Notes: generated by a model from the letters alone, not told the origin. A stretch of DNA of 64,000 nt from Bisporella sp. PMI_857 (GCA_021307315.1 JAJSPD010000101.1:62001-126000); one strand, 5' to 3'; positions 1 through 13,937 are shown, counted from the stretch's first letter. Program-made: numbers and translations.

Positions 1-485
1 ACCACCCAATATAATACTTATTTAGAAGGTTCGGATTAGGAAGCGCAATAAAAAAAGGCTTAGGCAGCGTGGCAGGGAGTTATTAATTGAAGTGTGATTC
101 TCAGGAAAGCCGGGGCCTACAAGTACAACCAAACCCTAGCATCCGACCGGAAACAATATATCCCTGTACCTCCTACATTAAAGAGCCTATCCGCGCCGCG
201 GGCTAGCAAATATCGCCATCTGAATCCCACGAACCATTTGGCACGACCACTTTTCAATCCATTTGATGTTAAGACATACAAGCATTAGCAGAAGAGCCTC
301 ACGGTGGTCCTCACAAATTCCCATTCCTAATATTTATTGGAAGAATTTTATAACCCAAAGGCATATCTCTAGAAGAACTACAGAGGCTCGAGCTGGCGTT
401 AAGATGCCCAGTTGGATGGTAACATCCCAGTCTTTCTGGCCGCGTTCTCTAAAATGAGGAGATCGGTGTAGATAGCGGACGTGGG
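1..485. other. intergenic, nothing recognised
   Basis: Lies downstream of the minus-strand transcription factor that ends at 486. Only short, low-information open frames are present on both strands and I recognise no protein, RNA or repeat in them. Confidence 0.4.
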
Positions 486-3400
486 CTACGAGTGCAGCTT
501 CAGAAACCGCAGTGTGTTGTCAACAAGTCCTCGCAGTTCTTCGATGTTAACAAGCTCGCCTAGAATTGGATCTTTGCATACTGCTAATAATGTAAGGACA
601 TTCCCAAATTGCCTGTATAATGTTAGCGTAGTGTGTATTGAGAAACTGAACTCGACGTACGTGTGAGCCGTTCCCCATACGTTCGTTACGAGCAACCTGG
701 CGGTCCCAGGGTCACCAAGGTGATAGAAGACAGTAGTGCTTTTTATAAGAGCCTTTATGCCTTCCTTAGCATACTCGACGTATTTTGGGTCGAGATTGCT
801 CAGTTCCGTAGCATTTTTATTAACTTGAGGCATAGCGATGCCGTTCTTGTATTGATCAGATATTGTGGCATTCCGAGACTTGTTGTCTTTCACAGCTGGT
901 CGTTCCAAAATTTGAGTAACATATGAACGATATAATATAGCTTTTGCGCTGTAGAATTTTGCTCTCAATCGAGCTTCCAATATATTGTTGGCAGGTGGAT
1001 CATCATTTGTCCATGCTCCTTTTCGGACCTCGTTCAGACTGGTCTCCATTGCTTCTAAAGTGCGGAAACGCGTGCATTTCCGCCTTTCGTTGTTCAGCTC
1101 TTGGTCCTCGGGATTCAATTCAGTCTCTATACGTGTGTTAGCAATGTGAGACAAGCAATCCAGGGAATACTAACCACTCATGAATGGCCTATAGAGCATG
1201 CCGTGAAGCTGATTAAAATATTTCTGTAGGAGTAATTGCTGATTATAAGCTTTTATAACTTCGAATGGAATTCCTGCTTCAATGGCGGCCGACGCACTTG
1301 GCGGTGGCAATAGCTCTTCGTATCTGAGAATTCCGGAATAGGGACAATCCAGCTCGGCAATAATGTCACTAAGCAAGTTAGTCAAACGATTCCCTTCTTG
1401 AGAATAAAACAAGAGCTTACCTCTCAAGCTGTAAACATGTCCAGAATGCAATAATGTACTTGTTATCTTTTAACTGCGCCTCCTTGAACTCGTCTTTCAG
1501 CTTCTTAAAATGAGCAATTTTACCGTTACAAGTTAGCAACTTCGCCAATATCCAAAATATTAGAAACATACGGTTTCATAAGGTGTTCCAGAGTTAAGCA
1601 TGCTTTGGATACGTATGCTTCGCTTTCCAAGATGCGCCCAAGCTGACCGTGGTAAAGGCCAGCTAGGATATTGACGTAAACATGCTTAAGAGTGATTCCT
1701 CCTAACTGATTGCCAATGATATCTGTCGCCAGAGCAAAGTAAGCTAACCCAGGCAATATGTCAATATTCTTGGATCTTGTGTTTAATCGTGGACTAATGG
1801 GTCCATTTAAGGAAGACTTTAAGGTCCCGTTTCGAGCGAGAGGTAAGTCGGGACACTGATTAACCGGCTTGTCGGATGCGAGACTAGGTAATTTTCCTTT
1901 GTGTTCGCAAATCGCTCCCAAGGCTAATACTGCCAGTACTAGCGCCGTGTCTATGTCACGAAATGGGGTGCCTGGTTCATGATTTCTGATACTTGGCATA
2001 TCGTAATCTTGTCCAGAGACAGGCGATCGCTTACGCTTGTTACCAGGGCTCTCAGGATGGCCATAGCTTCCAACGAAGCCAGCATGGAGCTCTCCATGAC
2101 TATTCGTAGCTGATTCTCTAACTTGCTTGGTCTTTGCGGTACCCTCAGGGATAGACCTCAGAAACCTATCCACAAGTTCTTCAAGCACGTGAGGCACCAA
2201 TATAGGATGAAGCAGATTTACATGAGCGTTATAGCTCTCCACCAGGCGATGCACAACGGCCGGTCTAAGATCCGGTATGCCATCACGGCCGATGACCGTC
2301 CCGCGAGAGATAAAGTGCGAATGATCTTCAGCGGATGGTGATAACCCACCCATTCGTCCCCAGTCTTCGCCAGGCGGAGATAGTTGGTCAGGACCAGTGT
2401 CGCTAAGAGTGTTTTCGGCTCCGTGATTTTCCAACGAGTCTTTGTCGTAAGGAGGAGATCGGCCAGTGCCCTCCCCTCTGCCAAATAGCCTGAGACAGCC
2501 GCGTTTTTGTTCCTCTAGCATTGGATATTTCTCATACTTGCGAGTACTGATTACTTCGAGCGCTAATTCCTTAATCGGTGCCACGAGCAACAATCTTGCT
2601 TGCCCAGTCGTGTGATTTAAAGGGATGACCGTCTCATTCTTAATATTCACCACTTCGCCTGTATCCACTTCCTCCATCCCAGGGTCTTGCTCTTTGTGTA
2701 CATTTTCAAAGGAGAAGGTGCCGCCCTCTTGAGGCTGATGCCCAATCCCACTAATGGATAGTCTAGACGAAATTTCTCGGGTAATTTGGGCTGGAAAGTC
2801 TGCGCTCTGGTCTCCCTCTTCAATCTTGGGTGGTCTATCTTTCGAATGGAACTCTTGATCTAGTCTGTCAACCTTCGTGCTCACATCATTCAACTTCGCC
2901 TGTAATGCTGTGACAACTTCTTTGAAGGTTCCTTGAAAGCCTTGAGTTATGCTCTCTACCCTCTGCATACCCTCAAGTAACTCACTAGAAGTTTTATTCT
3001 GCCTATGGGGTAGTTAGCACCCGAATATCCATTGAATCTCATGCATGAAAGACATACTGCTTGGGGGGAGGATCTCCATATTGGCACACTATCCCCTTTT
3101 CCTTGCAGCTCACGCACAATGGACGGCCCTCATTGCACTTGCTTTGAGGGTCCGACAGCCGTTGCAAGCTTGAGCTGCACGTTGAGCTTTTCTTTTACCA
3201 GCACTTGGTGTCACGCTTGCTGGAGGATATGATACATTCCCGTACTGAGATTGCGGAGGCGGAGGCCATGCGAACTATAATTCGCATTGAATCCTTCATG
3301 AGGAGGGGGCTCCGGCCTATAATTTGCATCGTACGTGGGGTCGCCTTGCAGAATATGTCGTCGCCCATGATGCGCGCTCAGAGGATTCCCCAGCACGCCT

Positions 3401-3594
3401 CCTGGTGCATCTTTCGAATTATCCCTCTCCACCGCTATATTAGGACGCGCCTCGTAGGGGTTACGATAGGGGTTGCTGAAAGGAGTCCATCTCGTTGGTG
3501 TCGGTATAGGAAGTTCGCGCCCCTGAGGGTCATGTTCTGGGATAGGAGGTTCGTGTCCGAGAAGAAGTACTCGGGGGGGTTGACCATGGTCCAT
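486..3594 (-). CDS. Zn2Cys6 fungal transcription factor, frame broken twice
   Basis: A zinc binuclear cluster regulator, expected to act as a nuclear DNA-binding protein. Read on the minus strand, a proline-rich N-terminus (start ATG chosen at 3594, MDHGQPP) leads to a basic stretch and a Zn cluster (CNGCRTLK at about 3145-3170, then KCNEGRPLCVSC and a last Cys at about 3080-3140), a short coiled coil after the cluster, a long acidic/serine linker and the fungal regulatory domain with FWTCLQLES, DIIAELDCPYSGI and RYEELLPPP. Introns visible: 3003-3057 (GTATGT, GCTAAC, TAG), about 1500-1560, 1369-1420 and 1127-1174. Two single-base frame breaks, near 3270 and near 3140, split the N-terminus; the second falls inside the Zn cluster, between the second and third cysteines. 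Either the gene is dead or two bases are missing from the assembly. The target genes are unknown. Confidence 0.75.
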
Positions 3595-6500
3595 CGTAAC
3601 AACTCGTACGGATCTTAGGTTGGCACCCCAACAACGGCCATGAATGGCAGTTGAGCGCGGCGGCTTATTACAGCTCAGATAAAACGCAGGAGGCGAGTTC
3701 AAGGCTTGGTAGACTGGCAAATGTAATGTAGGACAGAGCTATGTGTTGATCATCTGTAAACAGCTTTTTCGTTGCAAGGGCCGTACTTGTGGTGTCTACA
3801 ATGCAGTTACTGAAGACGAGATGTCAGCAATATGTTCAGTCAAGCTATCAATCCCTAACTTCATACGGTAACGTGAGGTGCCCGGTCGAAGACTGAGTCG
3901 AGGTTTTGTTAGCTATAAACAGTCAACTATTATTGCTTTCCGCCACTAAGTGATTCATAATATATATGACAAGCCGGAGGGGGGATTACGGATTTGAATA
4001 CGGCACAATCCGGCGGCGGTGTGATATTTCAGTTAATAATGGTCCTTTAGAGATCGAGAATGGAGGTGGAGGTGGGTTGTAGTTAGTCACTTACCACCAG
4101 TGTCGGTTCTCTGATGAGATTAATGCGAGCGCACCTTTTCGAGTGCGGCGCAATAGCTGCGGGGGCTTGAAGGATTTGAGATGGGATGAAATAAGGCGAA
4201 GTGGACTTCAAAAAAAAAAAAAGAAGAAGCAAATCGTGCGTGCCGGGAGGATGGTAGGTCGTCTCAGCCCCGTCCGAGCGTCTGGAACTATATAATGTGA
4301 TTAGGCAGCTATTAAGGCAGGTCTCATCAGGTCATAACTTGTGGCAGTTTCTCAACTTCCCCTTGTTGACTCTTCCAGGGTTTATCTTTCCAAAACTTTT
4401 CCAACATTCTATAAGGAAACGCTGTCCCATCCAGAAGCACAATGCCTACGGGCACTGTGAGATCTTTTGGGGCGGGGGGTTGGTCACGACGGTTGGCCGT
4501 GTAAAGCGACGGGATGGCCTCAAACAACCTAGGCGTCCTGCACACCATGACAACCACATGGTTAACAGAAAATCTGCCTTGACTTCTACTAGTAGGTTGC
4601 ATGCTTCATCGAATCGTGGAGCTTGTGCTACTCTCACAATCATTAATGCAACGCAAGACGAAATTTATGTGCAGATTGTTTTTGCTGCAGCAGGGTTAAA
4701 GACTTAAATGTACTATTAGTAATATGGTTAAGATGATACAAGAATCTTTTGATCCAGAACTTTCCCTTCACTTTCTGGGCTTTGCAAAGTCGAACCCAAG
4801 TCCAATGTCACGATACATGGCTTTCTCCTGGCACACCCAACTTCTTGGTACCCCACTGCCCGTCGTTCGATTGCGCTTCCAACGTCGACCCTGTGCAAAA
4901 GTGAACATTTTTCTTTTCCTTTCCCTTTCCGGTCGATCACAACTGTGAGTTGATTAGGGACGTCATTGGGATAGCAGTTTCCTGATGGTTTTGCGCGGTT
5001 GGGTCCTGCGATTATATAGCGTGGTCTAGAAGCATGCTGTTTCTTTGCTTACTGACAAGAATGACCGGAGGCAGTGGGACTAGCCTACTCCCCAGCGCTT
5101 TTGGAACCTTGCATAAGAGCGGAGTTGCAGTGACTTAGAGGAACTGCACCAGCGATACCTCGGAGGGACTATTAATGCATCTAAGCGAACCCGGCTCGGG
5201 GGCCAATTTGTGTCCCGTTCATGAGCGCAAACCTCCGCCAGTAATGCAGGCAGATACCTGTATGCAACTTGTTGTCCTTGGCCAACATGGGATGGGAGTG
5301 AGAACCCCGGCTCGTGGCTTTTCGCTGGGAATTGAGTATTACTCCATGTCATGATGCTCTTCGGTAATTCATGGCGGCAAGGTGCGACTTCCTGACAGGG
5401 GGATAAACCCTAATTTGTATCGTATGCGAGGGAATCACTAGGGTCAAGATGCATTCTAAAGTAACTCTGAGGGAGCAAGACATGGAAATTCGTTCAGACG
5501 CATTCAACGAGGGAAAACCAATCAATACATTTGCCTAGAATGACAAACCCCTCATATGCTCCATATGTTACTTTGAGAAATACAATCCTTGCCGCCCACA
5601 GTGACACTACTGTACTCTCAGTCCTCTTCGTCTCACTGTATTCTGGCAAATGAAAGTCTCGATTTCTGATGGGAAGCGCCCGATCCAACATTCCTCCCTG
5701 ACTGAGGTGCTCAAAAACTTCCAGTAAGCATTTTTCACGTTTGCGGACGTAATTTCCGACTTTGATGCCTCAACATTATTTGTTCCCTGATGAAACTTGA
5801 CGGGAGAAGTAAAATATCTCCCATCGTCTCTGATTTCAGAGAAGCTATCACCACCCAGTAGCAAGGCTTCCTATCGGTAAGGCTGAAGGTCCCTTCGCTG
5901 TATTAAAGGCATCTCACCATCTGATAACGACAATACGTCTAGGACAATCATTTTAAGTGATTAGATTTGGGGGAGAAGAAATAGGAATATCTGCCACAGC
6001 CAGACCCAAAAGTTGACCCTTCTGATAATCGCAGATACCCAAATGAATAGTCCTCTATTCGGGGATTTACCGGTGGTGTTGTGAATGATGTAGCATAGTT
6101 TGAGTTACGAAAAAGTGAACAGAAAGTTGTGGGCTGGGTACATGTACGTTGGTGAGAAGTATCGGTGACACTTTCCAAGCTCGACTTGACACATAGCCTG
6201 CAGCATGGTTATTTATTCTCGTCCAGTCGAACGTCTCATTTGCGTTCTAATTTAGCCATTGAAGCGGGGTCACAAACACATAATGTCAGGAAGTGCGCGA
6301 TAAGAGCGGTTCTACGTCAGGACCTGTTCCATCAGATTGCATATTCGAAGCTCGACAACGGTGCCCTGGCAATGACCCTTGTTCAAAGTGGTATTTCATG
6401 GTTCAAAGTAAGATTTTACATAGCATACCATACCCCTTGGCAGCTGAAACGATCACCAAGTCGGTATTCGGTGAGGAGATGGAGCTCGTTGAAGGCGAGG

Positions 6501-6926
6501 CGCCTGATCCCCAAGAACCAGGATTAACCGATCAACGCGGACTTTCCCGTCAATTTCTGTCAAGACCCATACCGTAACATGTAAAGTATTACACTCTACA
6601 GGTACTGTCGGCCGGTCTAATCTCCCACGACTTCCCCAAGCTAGCCAACATAGTTGGCTCGTGCGTAGGAACCTTTATCTATATAAATTACTGTGAGTTC
6701 ACATGGATAGATTCTCTCCTAATCGACTTTACTTTATCATACGATTATCCAACAAGCGCAAACGGAAGGTCATTTGGAGCTACCGCATCCTGGCAGAAGT
6801 TTCGTGAAATTACAAGGTGCACGATCTAGTTCTTTTGTCTACTCGTCAGCCAGCAAGGTTGTACGGCCTGACATATCGCAGGATGCTAACACTTATGCAT
6901 AGGCATTGCAGGTCCTTTTACAAGAC
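3595..6926. other. gene-poor region with small unidentified frames
   Basis: Upstream of the transcription factor and of the DUF6594 gene. It holds an A-run at about 4210-4222. The minus strand at 4327-4643 reads as a plausible protein stretch (VVMVCRTPRLFEAIPSLY, VPVGIVLLDGTAFPYRM), and so does 5607-5864 on the same strand, but I cannot assign either to a family and neither has a convincing gene structure. They may be gene relics. Nothing else can be supported. Confidence 0.35.
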
Positions 6927-8252
6927 ATGGAATCAAATGACGGATATACGGGTGTGGCCAGTAAGAGCAGCAATGAAGATGGGACTTTGACCCCAGCCAG
7001 CAGTCATGATCAACCGGAACTAGAAGGTAAAAAGGCTATACAACAACCTCTAACTTCTGTATGCAGAACTCTAAATTCGCTGATGTCAAGATAGCTCAGC
7101 ACACACGCGGAAGTGCTTGGCTCAATTTCGTAACTAGAGTTATATCTTGGATTTATGGTGATGGAGTTACTACTAGTGAACAGCCGCCCCCAAACAATCT
7201 CGTGGATGCAAGGATGATACACCCCAAAAGTATGTCCACAGTAAGACAAAAGGCACACTGAATACTATTAACGTCTGATATGTAGTTGGGGACTATCCAC
7301 AGGGATTTCCAAGCCTTGCAGGCTTTCAAAGCAGCAATAACGCCTTTGGTATAATCCGGATGTTCCAATATCTCTGTACACGAACTCTTTTGCAACAGCA
7401 GGTGGAACTTAACAATCTAGAACAAGAATTATTAAAGCAAGACAAACTCGACTCAACAAGCGAGTCGAAAGAAAGGAGGAATCGTGTAAGGAGCACAACA
7501 TATGGAGAAGAAAGCACCGAACCCAACATATTGGGAGAGCTCCAACCCAAGCTGAAAGCGTATTGTTCGTTTTACCTCCTCTTATCGGTTGATTAGAGGT
7601 AGCCCTAACGAGTGACAGATGATCTTATTGTTTTGGCGAATCAAGTTTTTGAGTTGCAAGAAACACCTACGAAAGATTACAAGTCCGTACTAGACTGGAT
7701 CTTAAAGGAGAAACCTTTGTACAAGGGCTCATATGACTTCATATGGAATAGAGACGACTTGGTTTCTATCGCCGGAGGTTCTAAACAAGGTCGTCACTCT
7801 CCAAAGCAGGATTTCTTTGAGAAGCTACTTGAGTCTTGGACTAAGTTTCGTGTCTTGAAGGTAAGCTATACGAACTTCGAATAAACCTTTCACCTTAATA
7901 TAGAATTGACTTCTCGCAGAGTTTTCTACGGCCGACAACGGAAGGCTCGGTCACACATTACGAGAATTCTCGTTTCGGGATGGCTAGAAAAGCACTTGTG
8001 ATAAGCACTGCGGCTTTCTTTATTATTATACCGGTCCTATTATCGCTCCTGGCGGACATCGGACGCGGACTTAGCTCTGCCACTTTTTTCGTGTTCTTTG
8101 TTTTCATGTTTTCTATCATGCTCCAAACCGTAGAAGATCCTGATCATGGGACATTTTTTGGTTTAATCATACTGTGGGTCTTCTTTCATATTCAAGCAAT
8201 ACTAATGCTAAGGTCAAACAGCTATTCCGGGTGTTTGTTATGGCTGCTTTAA
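6927..8252 (+). CDS. DUF6594 family membrane protein
   Basis: A fungal DUF6594 protein, a family of unknown function anchored in membrane by a C-terminal cluster of helices. The conserved opening GFPSLAGFQSSNNAFGIIRM and the glutamine/leucine-rich helix LLQQQVELNNLEQELLKQD lie in the exon 7286-7564. A middle helix region (VLANQVFELQE, KSVLDWILKEKPL) is in 7619-7860, and the C-terminus 7920-8252 starts with SFLRPTTEGSV, then MARKALVISTAAFFIIIPVL, followed by two further hydrophobic segments. Introns 7230-7285 (GTATGT..TAG), 7565-7618 (GTTCGT..CAG) and 7861-7919 (GTAAGC..CAG) keep the frame from 7061 onward. The 5' end is unsure: ATG at 6927 (MESNDGYTG) needs a 40-bp intron at 7027-7066 that leaves the frame wrong, while the ATG at 7061 is in frame. 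Family assignment is good, the start is not. Confidence 0.72.
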
Positions 8253-9173
8253 CTGCGGGTCATAGCCGAATAGATTTCGCAATAACAGAGTTGAGACTCG
8301 GAGGTTCATTTTGAACATAGCTCCGCGATGTGTGATGTTCTGAAAATACGCGGAGTCTTACACAAGATGTAGCGGTGGTGACAACGATTGGTGTTATTAC
8401 TGGATTCATATTCTATTTGGTGTGATGCTAGTTTCCCTGACACTCGGTAACGATCTTGGTTTTGCAACTCGTGTCTTTGCAAGAGGGGCTGTTTGGTATG
8501 GATGCCAGCAAGCTACGCTTGGTCGTAAAAGCGGTCAAATAAAATCACATACACAGCAGGATAGATAGTCACTTATATTGGTGTCATCGTTAGAATGGAG
8601 CCACTAGTCCATATTATCCACATCACTTGTGTGTTTACACCTCATGTTCTGGGCCAGATCAAAACTACTATTCTCTTTGTAGGGCGGTATCCATCGACCC
8701 CCAGCGCCGGCCCGATTTCCGCAGCCGGGGAAAGCTAGATAAATCATACGCAGCAAATTCAGAGGGCAGTACTTGAATGGTGAAAATGAGGTCTTATGTA
8801 TTGACGCTGTGGCAAGCTAAGCAACAGGCCAAAATATGGCTAGATGCCTCCTGGTATTGTCGTATGGGATATATGATTGCCTATAATTAGGCAAGTTTAA
8901 TGTTGCGATATGGTGAGGAGATGGTAGTATCGTAATCATTGTGCACATGACCAGCAATGATTATGCCAGATGGTTCATGGTATTCAGAGTGATACTTGCT
9001 GGTCTATGAAGCAGATAGGCTCGCTAATATGAGAGGCAAAAGGAGATATTATTGCTGGTCGGAGGCTAACCCCCCCCTAAGCCCCCGGTTTCCTGAAAAT
9101 CACCCTTCAATAAGCAACCAACTGTGGACCGTGCTGCTTAGGTACTTTAATTGGACTTCTTTATCTAAACATT
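8253..9173. other. intergenic between convergent genes
   Basis: Separates the 3' end of the DUF6594 gene from the 3' end of the minus-strand M16 protease. I see no conserved frame or repeat; only short open stretches occur. Confidence 0.4.
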
Positions 9174-12100
9174 TTATTCTATTAGGGAGTTTTTCACTCC
9201 CAGGTCTTGTACTTCGAACTCGCTGATGTGCTTGATGGCCTGTCGTCCTAGGCTGACTACCATTTTCGACTTAAATTCCCGCACATCTGTGATCACAAAT
9301 AGTATAGTGCCATTTCTCTCTACTTTATCCGAAATCTCTTCCTTGGCGCTCGATTTCTCCAGATCCAGCAACGAAATAACTTGCGAATTGAGATGGACAG
9401 CTAATTTGGACCTCGTAGGGGAAGTTGGAATAATGAAAGTATCGTAGAACTTAACTATATCGTCGTGGCTCAGAGCTTTAATTTGAGCAGCGTCTTTGTT
9501 ACCTAGATATAAAGTTAGCGGAGTTGATAGCTGAAGATGGTAAGCTCACCCTGCCCAAAGTCAATAGACTCCGCATTGATATGTTCCCAGAAACGATTCG
9601 TCTCTTGATCAAGGTTTTTCAACTTCTCTAGACGAGAATTGATCAAACTCGTCTTGTGATTTTCAAACTCCACTTCTGACATGTTTCCTAGCGTCTTTCT
9701 GTAACCAGCAAGGAAAGAATCAATGCGTGCTTCGAGATACGCGCAATTCCTCTCGCTTTGAATGATGAACTTAAAGCCAACCGTGGTGGAAGTACCGCGC
9801 ATGCCGCTAAAGATGACGTATCCAAGTTGCTCCTTTGTTCGTAACTGGTCGAAGGCTGGCTCGTGGGTCATCTGATCAAGTAGTTGCGTCTTGGCTAGAA
9901 GCGGCCGGTCTGAGATGTCACTAACCGTAAGAAGATATTCAATGCAATGGTTGACGTCTTCGGGATCAGCTAAAATCTTGTGGTAGAAGAAATTGGCGCC
10001 GAGAGGAAAGATCAAGTTCCTGGAAATAGGCCACTGCGTCCGAGGCAGTAGTCTAGGATTCAATGTAGTTCCGACTAAATCACCTAACTTCAATGCGTCT
10101 TCCTTATACAGATTGCCATGAACGAAATCCTCGATATGGATTTGTCGCAGCAGTTGAGGATAGAACTGTTGAATGTTCTGTACATCAATATGTGGCAATT
10201 CCAGTCGCCAATGTTCAACCAAATATCCCCCTTCGCCGTTTAGCCAGCTAGTGTAAGAGTCAACTCGGTGATAAGGCGCCTGGAGATCCACATTCGCTGA
10301 CATTTTGGCCACCCTTTCCTTTATAATCTCAAATCTTTCTGGCTTAACTTCAAGGTCCCTCATTGTGAGCACGACCTTCTCGAGCAAAACGGACAGTTTA
10401 TCATTGTATCCTGATATGGTAACTTTTATACCTGATAAATGGCTTTGAATAGAGTAATCAAGCCCTGCCAACTCTGCATCGTAGGAATACTCTTCCAAAG
10501 CGTCTTGAACGAGGTTAACGTACAGCCGTGCCTTCAGCGTATTCTCTGCCGTACCCGATGCCAAAGGATTTCGTAAAGAAACGAACAGATTAGCTTTCGG
10601 AGCCCAGAATGTGTCATGTTTCTTGAACCATATCCTTGCCTTGTCATCATTTCGAAGTAGTTTTGGCTCAAGCGCAGCCTCTACTATCTCTTTCCGCTCG
10701 ATCTCGAGATTCGTAGGGATGAATGGATTCTTGTGAGGTAAATGTAGCTCAACAAGTCGATTTTTTCGTAGTAGTTGAGTGTGCTTTTTTGATCTCTTCA
10801 ATCAAGTCGAGCGGGATCTTTTCATAAGTATATTTTGTTCCATACCACTTTTCTTCGGACTTCCATGACCCCGGCATCTTCTGGGACACCACCGTCATTC
10901 GGAAGTTATCTGGTCGTAGACATGCTAAACCTTCCTTGATTCCATCCGGGTTGAATGTTCGCAGTCTGTGCAAGTTGTTACTATATTTTCAGGATAAATA
11001 TCCGTGGCTATGACTTCTGAGGAAACATACTTGCTTAACCCACTAATAATCCGTTCCCTAGGCAACGGAGTTTGCATCACTGCGGCGATCTTGCTAGTAA
11101 ACTTGCTCGCCTGCATTTTTTGCCTGAATTAAATTCAACCTCTGCTAAACTCTGCAGCTCCTCAAAAATCCATGAAGCTGGAGGCGACTCTTTTAGCAGA
11201 GCAATATATTCGAATAATACCTCGACAATCTCTTAGTAATTTGCAGGCCCATCCTCTGTCAGCTCGATTGTACATTTGAAGATACATGGCGTGCCTGGAC
11301 AGACAGACAAAACGTTAGTATAATGGCCACTTGCCCAGCCTCTTGATTTGATATGAGACATTATTGACCCGGGACCCTCGTGTCCGATCAAGTGGCTAAT
11401 ATATCGGCTGGGTTGCGACTCGAAAAGCAGCTCCTCGTCGATGAAAGGGAAACCTAGAATTAGCCGGCTCAGATTCATCACAGGCTTCATAACGCACTGC
11501 GTTAAAAGATCATCTGGCTTGAATGGGACCTCGTCTTCCCATCTGTTTTGATCCAGGTTCTTATTTTCTTCTCCCGAAAATAAATCAACAACCCAACTTT
11601 CCAACTCATCCAGGGATTCTCTTCCTAAAACAATCAGTTTCATTCTGTTCGCCGAATAATGTTTCTTATGAAACTCCATGAATTTCTGTCGTACGTCTAT
11701 TCCTTTGGCTTCTGGCTCAGTTTTGAGAACCTTGTAATTTCCCGTGGGAAAATGGCAATATGGATGCTTCGGATTTGACAACGTTTTTTCCAGCTGGTAT
11801 AATCGCCACCCATCGATCCGCAAATACCTGTTGTGCTCGGAGTCCACTGCTCGCAGTTCTCGATCCAGTGTGTTGGCCAAGAAGAACGGAGAAATGAAGA
11901 ATTGGGCAAATCGATCAAGGGCTCCATTCAAAGGTGAGGTATCCGTAGTCGTAGCATCTTCGACCCTCTTGGCTGCAATCGTGAAGTAATGGATCGTAGA
12001 GGTGGCATCTGTGTGTGCATTGGAGCTTCCGGAATGTGAGGCAAGATATTGTTCGTACGCATTTTCTTCCGGGTATTTCTCTGTGCCCATGAATAACAGA

Positions 12101-12400
12101 TGTCTGCCATTCATCGTCAGTCTTAGTGAAACTGGAGTGTTGGAGGTACGGTTGGCATTACTCTACTCCATGTGCAAGACCAGGCATATCTGAATCGTCG
12201 CTGAAGTCTCCAACATTAACATCCATGGCTGCGCTGGCCATATCGGTGTCTGCATCGTGAACGAGCAGCACTTCTAACTGATTGGGCAGACGAATAACTC
12301 TGTATTTTCTTGTATCAACCGATGGGATCTCTAACTTGTCTGTGATACGAATTGATTTGCGCCTATGCTCCGGCGTTTGCGGTTGTGACATGTTCGTCAT
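9174..12400 (-). pseudogene. STE23: insulin-degrading enzyme / STE23-type M16 zinc protease, disrupted
   Basis: Insulysin family (M16A) peptidase, which cleaves short peptides inside a closed chamber; the yeast homologue Ste23 matures a-factor. The inverted zinc motif HxxEH reads HGVEH and is split by the intron 12104-12161; it is followed by HLLFMGTEKYPEENAYEQYL and by the helix RELRAVDSEHNRYL that carries the third zinc ligand Glu. The C-terminal half shows FDQLRTKEQLGYVIFSGMRG and runs to a stop at 9174-9176. Other introns: 10966-11030 and 9503-9549. ATG chosen at 12400. Three breaks: TAA at 11233-11235 where the family has a coding residue after NY, a one-base loss near 11130, and a run of six A (five would keep frame) near 10770. 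Together the pieces cover the whole family length (about 1,000 residues), so this is either a recently inactivated gene or a gene with assembly errors. Confidence 0.85.
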
Positions 12401-13937
12401 AGTGAATGTTTGACAGGTACCAGAAAAATAAATACTTGAAGGATCAACAAGCAAAGGAGAAGCCGCGAGACTGCGACAAGATATGACCTGACGAGACCCG
12501 CCTTGGTAGCTTGCCTAATCACATATAGATGCTCCGACATGTAGCTCCATAATTCTCAACATTAGTGACCAGGGGGGACTGAGACTTGAATAGATCTCAC
12601 CAATTTTATCTGGAAAGTCAGGTATAAAGTACACAAAGTAAGTTGATATGAGGTGGATTGTTTTTTTTTTGGGGGGGGGGGGTTCTACTTATGATTTCAT
12701 TTGTGAGTTCTTGAAGTTTGCTCCAACATACGATATTTCAGTCTCATCTCCTTAAAGAGGGTGTTTACAGCATCGCAACGGGTATTCGCATCACCACCCA
12801 CACAACACTTTTCTTTTGTCACTGTCTGGATTGGGTGAGACGGATCGAGACGGAAAATGGCCATTCATGTAGTCTTCTCTGCAGAGACCCTTTTTTGGGT
12901 TGCATTTCATTGGGTCATCCGATACCCAGAGCCCGCCCAGTTCCACTCTTATGACCGCCTTCGTTGGGGGCTTTGATTAGTCTGATTATGAATCATTGCA
13001 TTGCATTTGATTACAGAGAGGATTATTATGGTTGGCATTTTTTTTTTTTATAGACAAGTTTCGACGGGCTCATACGCGATCAAGACAGATTGTGGGAGGA
13101 GGACTTGGGAGAGCAAACACATAGGGTTTGATATATCACGATATCAATATATCAACGTTTTAGACGTTGTCGATTTTTGGTATATCCATCTTCGGTATAA
13201 GACTAAGAGTAAGACACAGGCACAAGCTTACACCCCCAACTGCCCGTCCCTCTCACAGATTCCCAGTCATCCTTGGCACGAACTGTTTCTGCCTGCCCAT
13301 TTGTCTTTATCTCTTCCCGATACCTATAATACCAATAATTATTTGTCCCACATCCGCGTTCAAACAACAATCGAAGCATAAACCCCTCCAGCGCAACCAA
13401 ACACGACCGATAAAAGCAGTATCGTCTCCCCGGTTTCTCATATAGTCTAATCCTCTTATATATCCTCCCTTGAATAGTCTCAGGTTTCCAGTGGTTTCCC
13501 ACGGTATGAATGTGTCTTGAGTGGGATCCCTTAGACCGGATTCTTCAGAAATCGGGGTGGGGGTATATAAAACGACAGTTTTCTGTCGAATCAGGAACTA
13601 TAGATTGCCACTTACTCTCCTTACGCGGCTCCTCAGAGCTGAGCCGTCATCATTCGTAATGACTTATGCACTCCTTGCATAGAAGAAGAGCTTGCTTCCT
13701 GTATGTAGAAAACTTCAGAGATCAATCAATCGCTCATTACATACTTTGTGAACTCCCTGAATCGATATTTTCATTCTCTCTCGACGCTTTATGGAAAAAC
13801 CAAAAAAAAATCCAATCGCCACTTCGCACTATACAAACAGTAACTGGAATTTATAGCCCTCGGCGCAATGGAGAGACGAGCAGTACTTGCACGCTCATTC
13901 AAAACTCCTCATGTTGCAGGTTCTCATAATGAAAATC
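12401..13937. other. intergenic; upstream of protease, downstream of ras gene
   Basis: No recognisable protein. It holds a T10-G12 homopolymer junction at 12661-12682 and pyrimidine-rich stretches around 13230-13330. The promoter of the minus-strand protease must lie at the left end, but no specific element can be named. Confidence 0.4.
12661..12682. repeat. homopolymer junction T10-G12
   Basis: Ten T followed by twelve G, in the region upstream of the M16 protease gene. Such a run is prone to length errors in sequencing and to slippage in vivo. Confidence 0.9.

Noticed and set aside
3061..3240. A small intron as explanation of the frame change inside the Zn cluster
   Set aside because: There is no GT..AG pair of workable size between the second and third cysteines; a single missing base explains the sequence.
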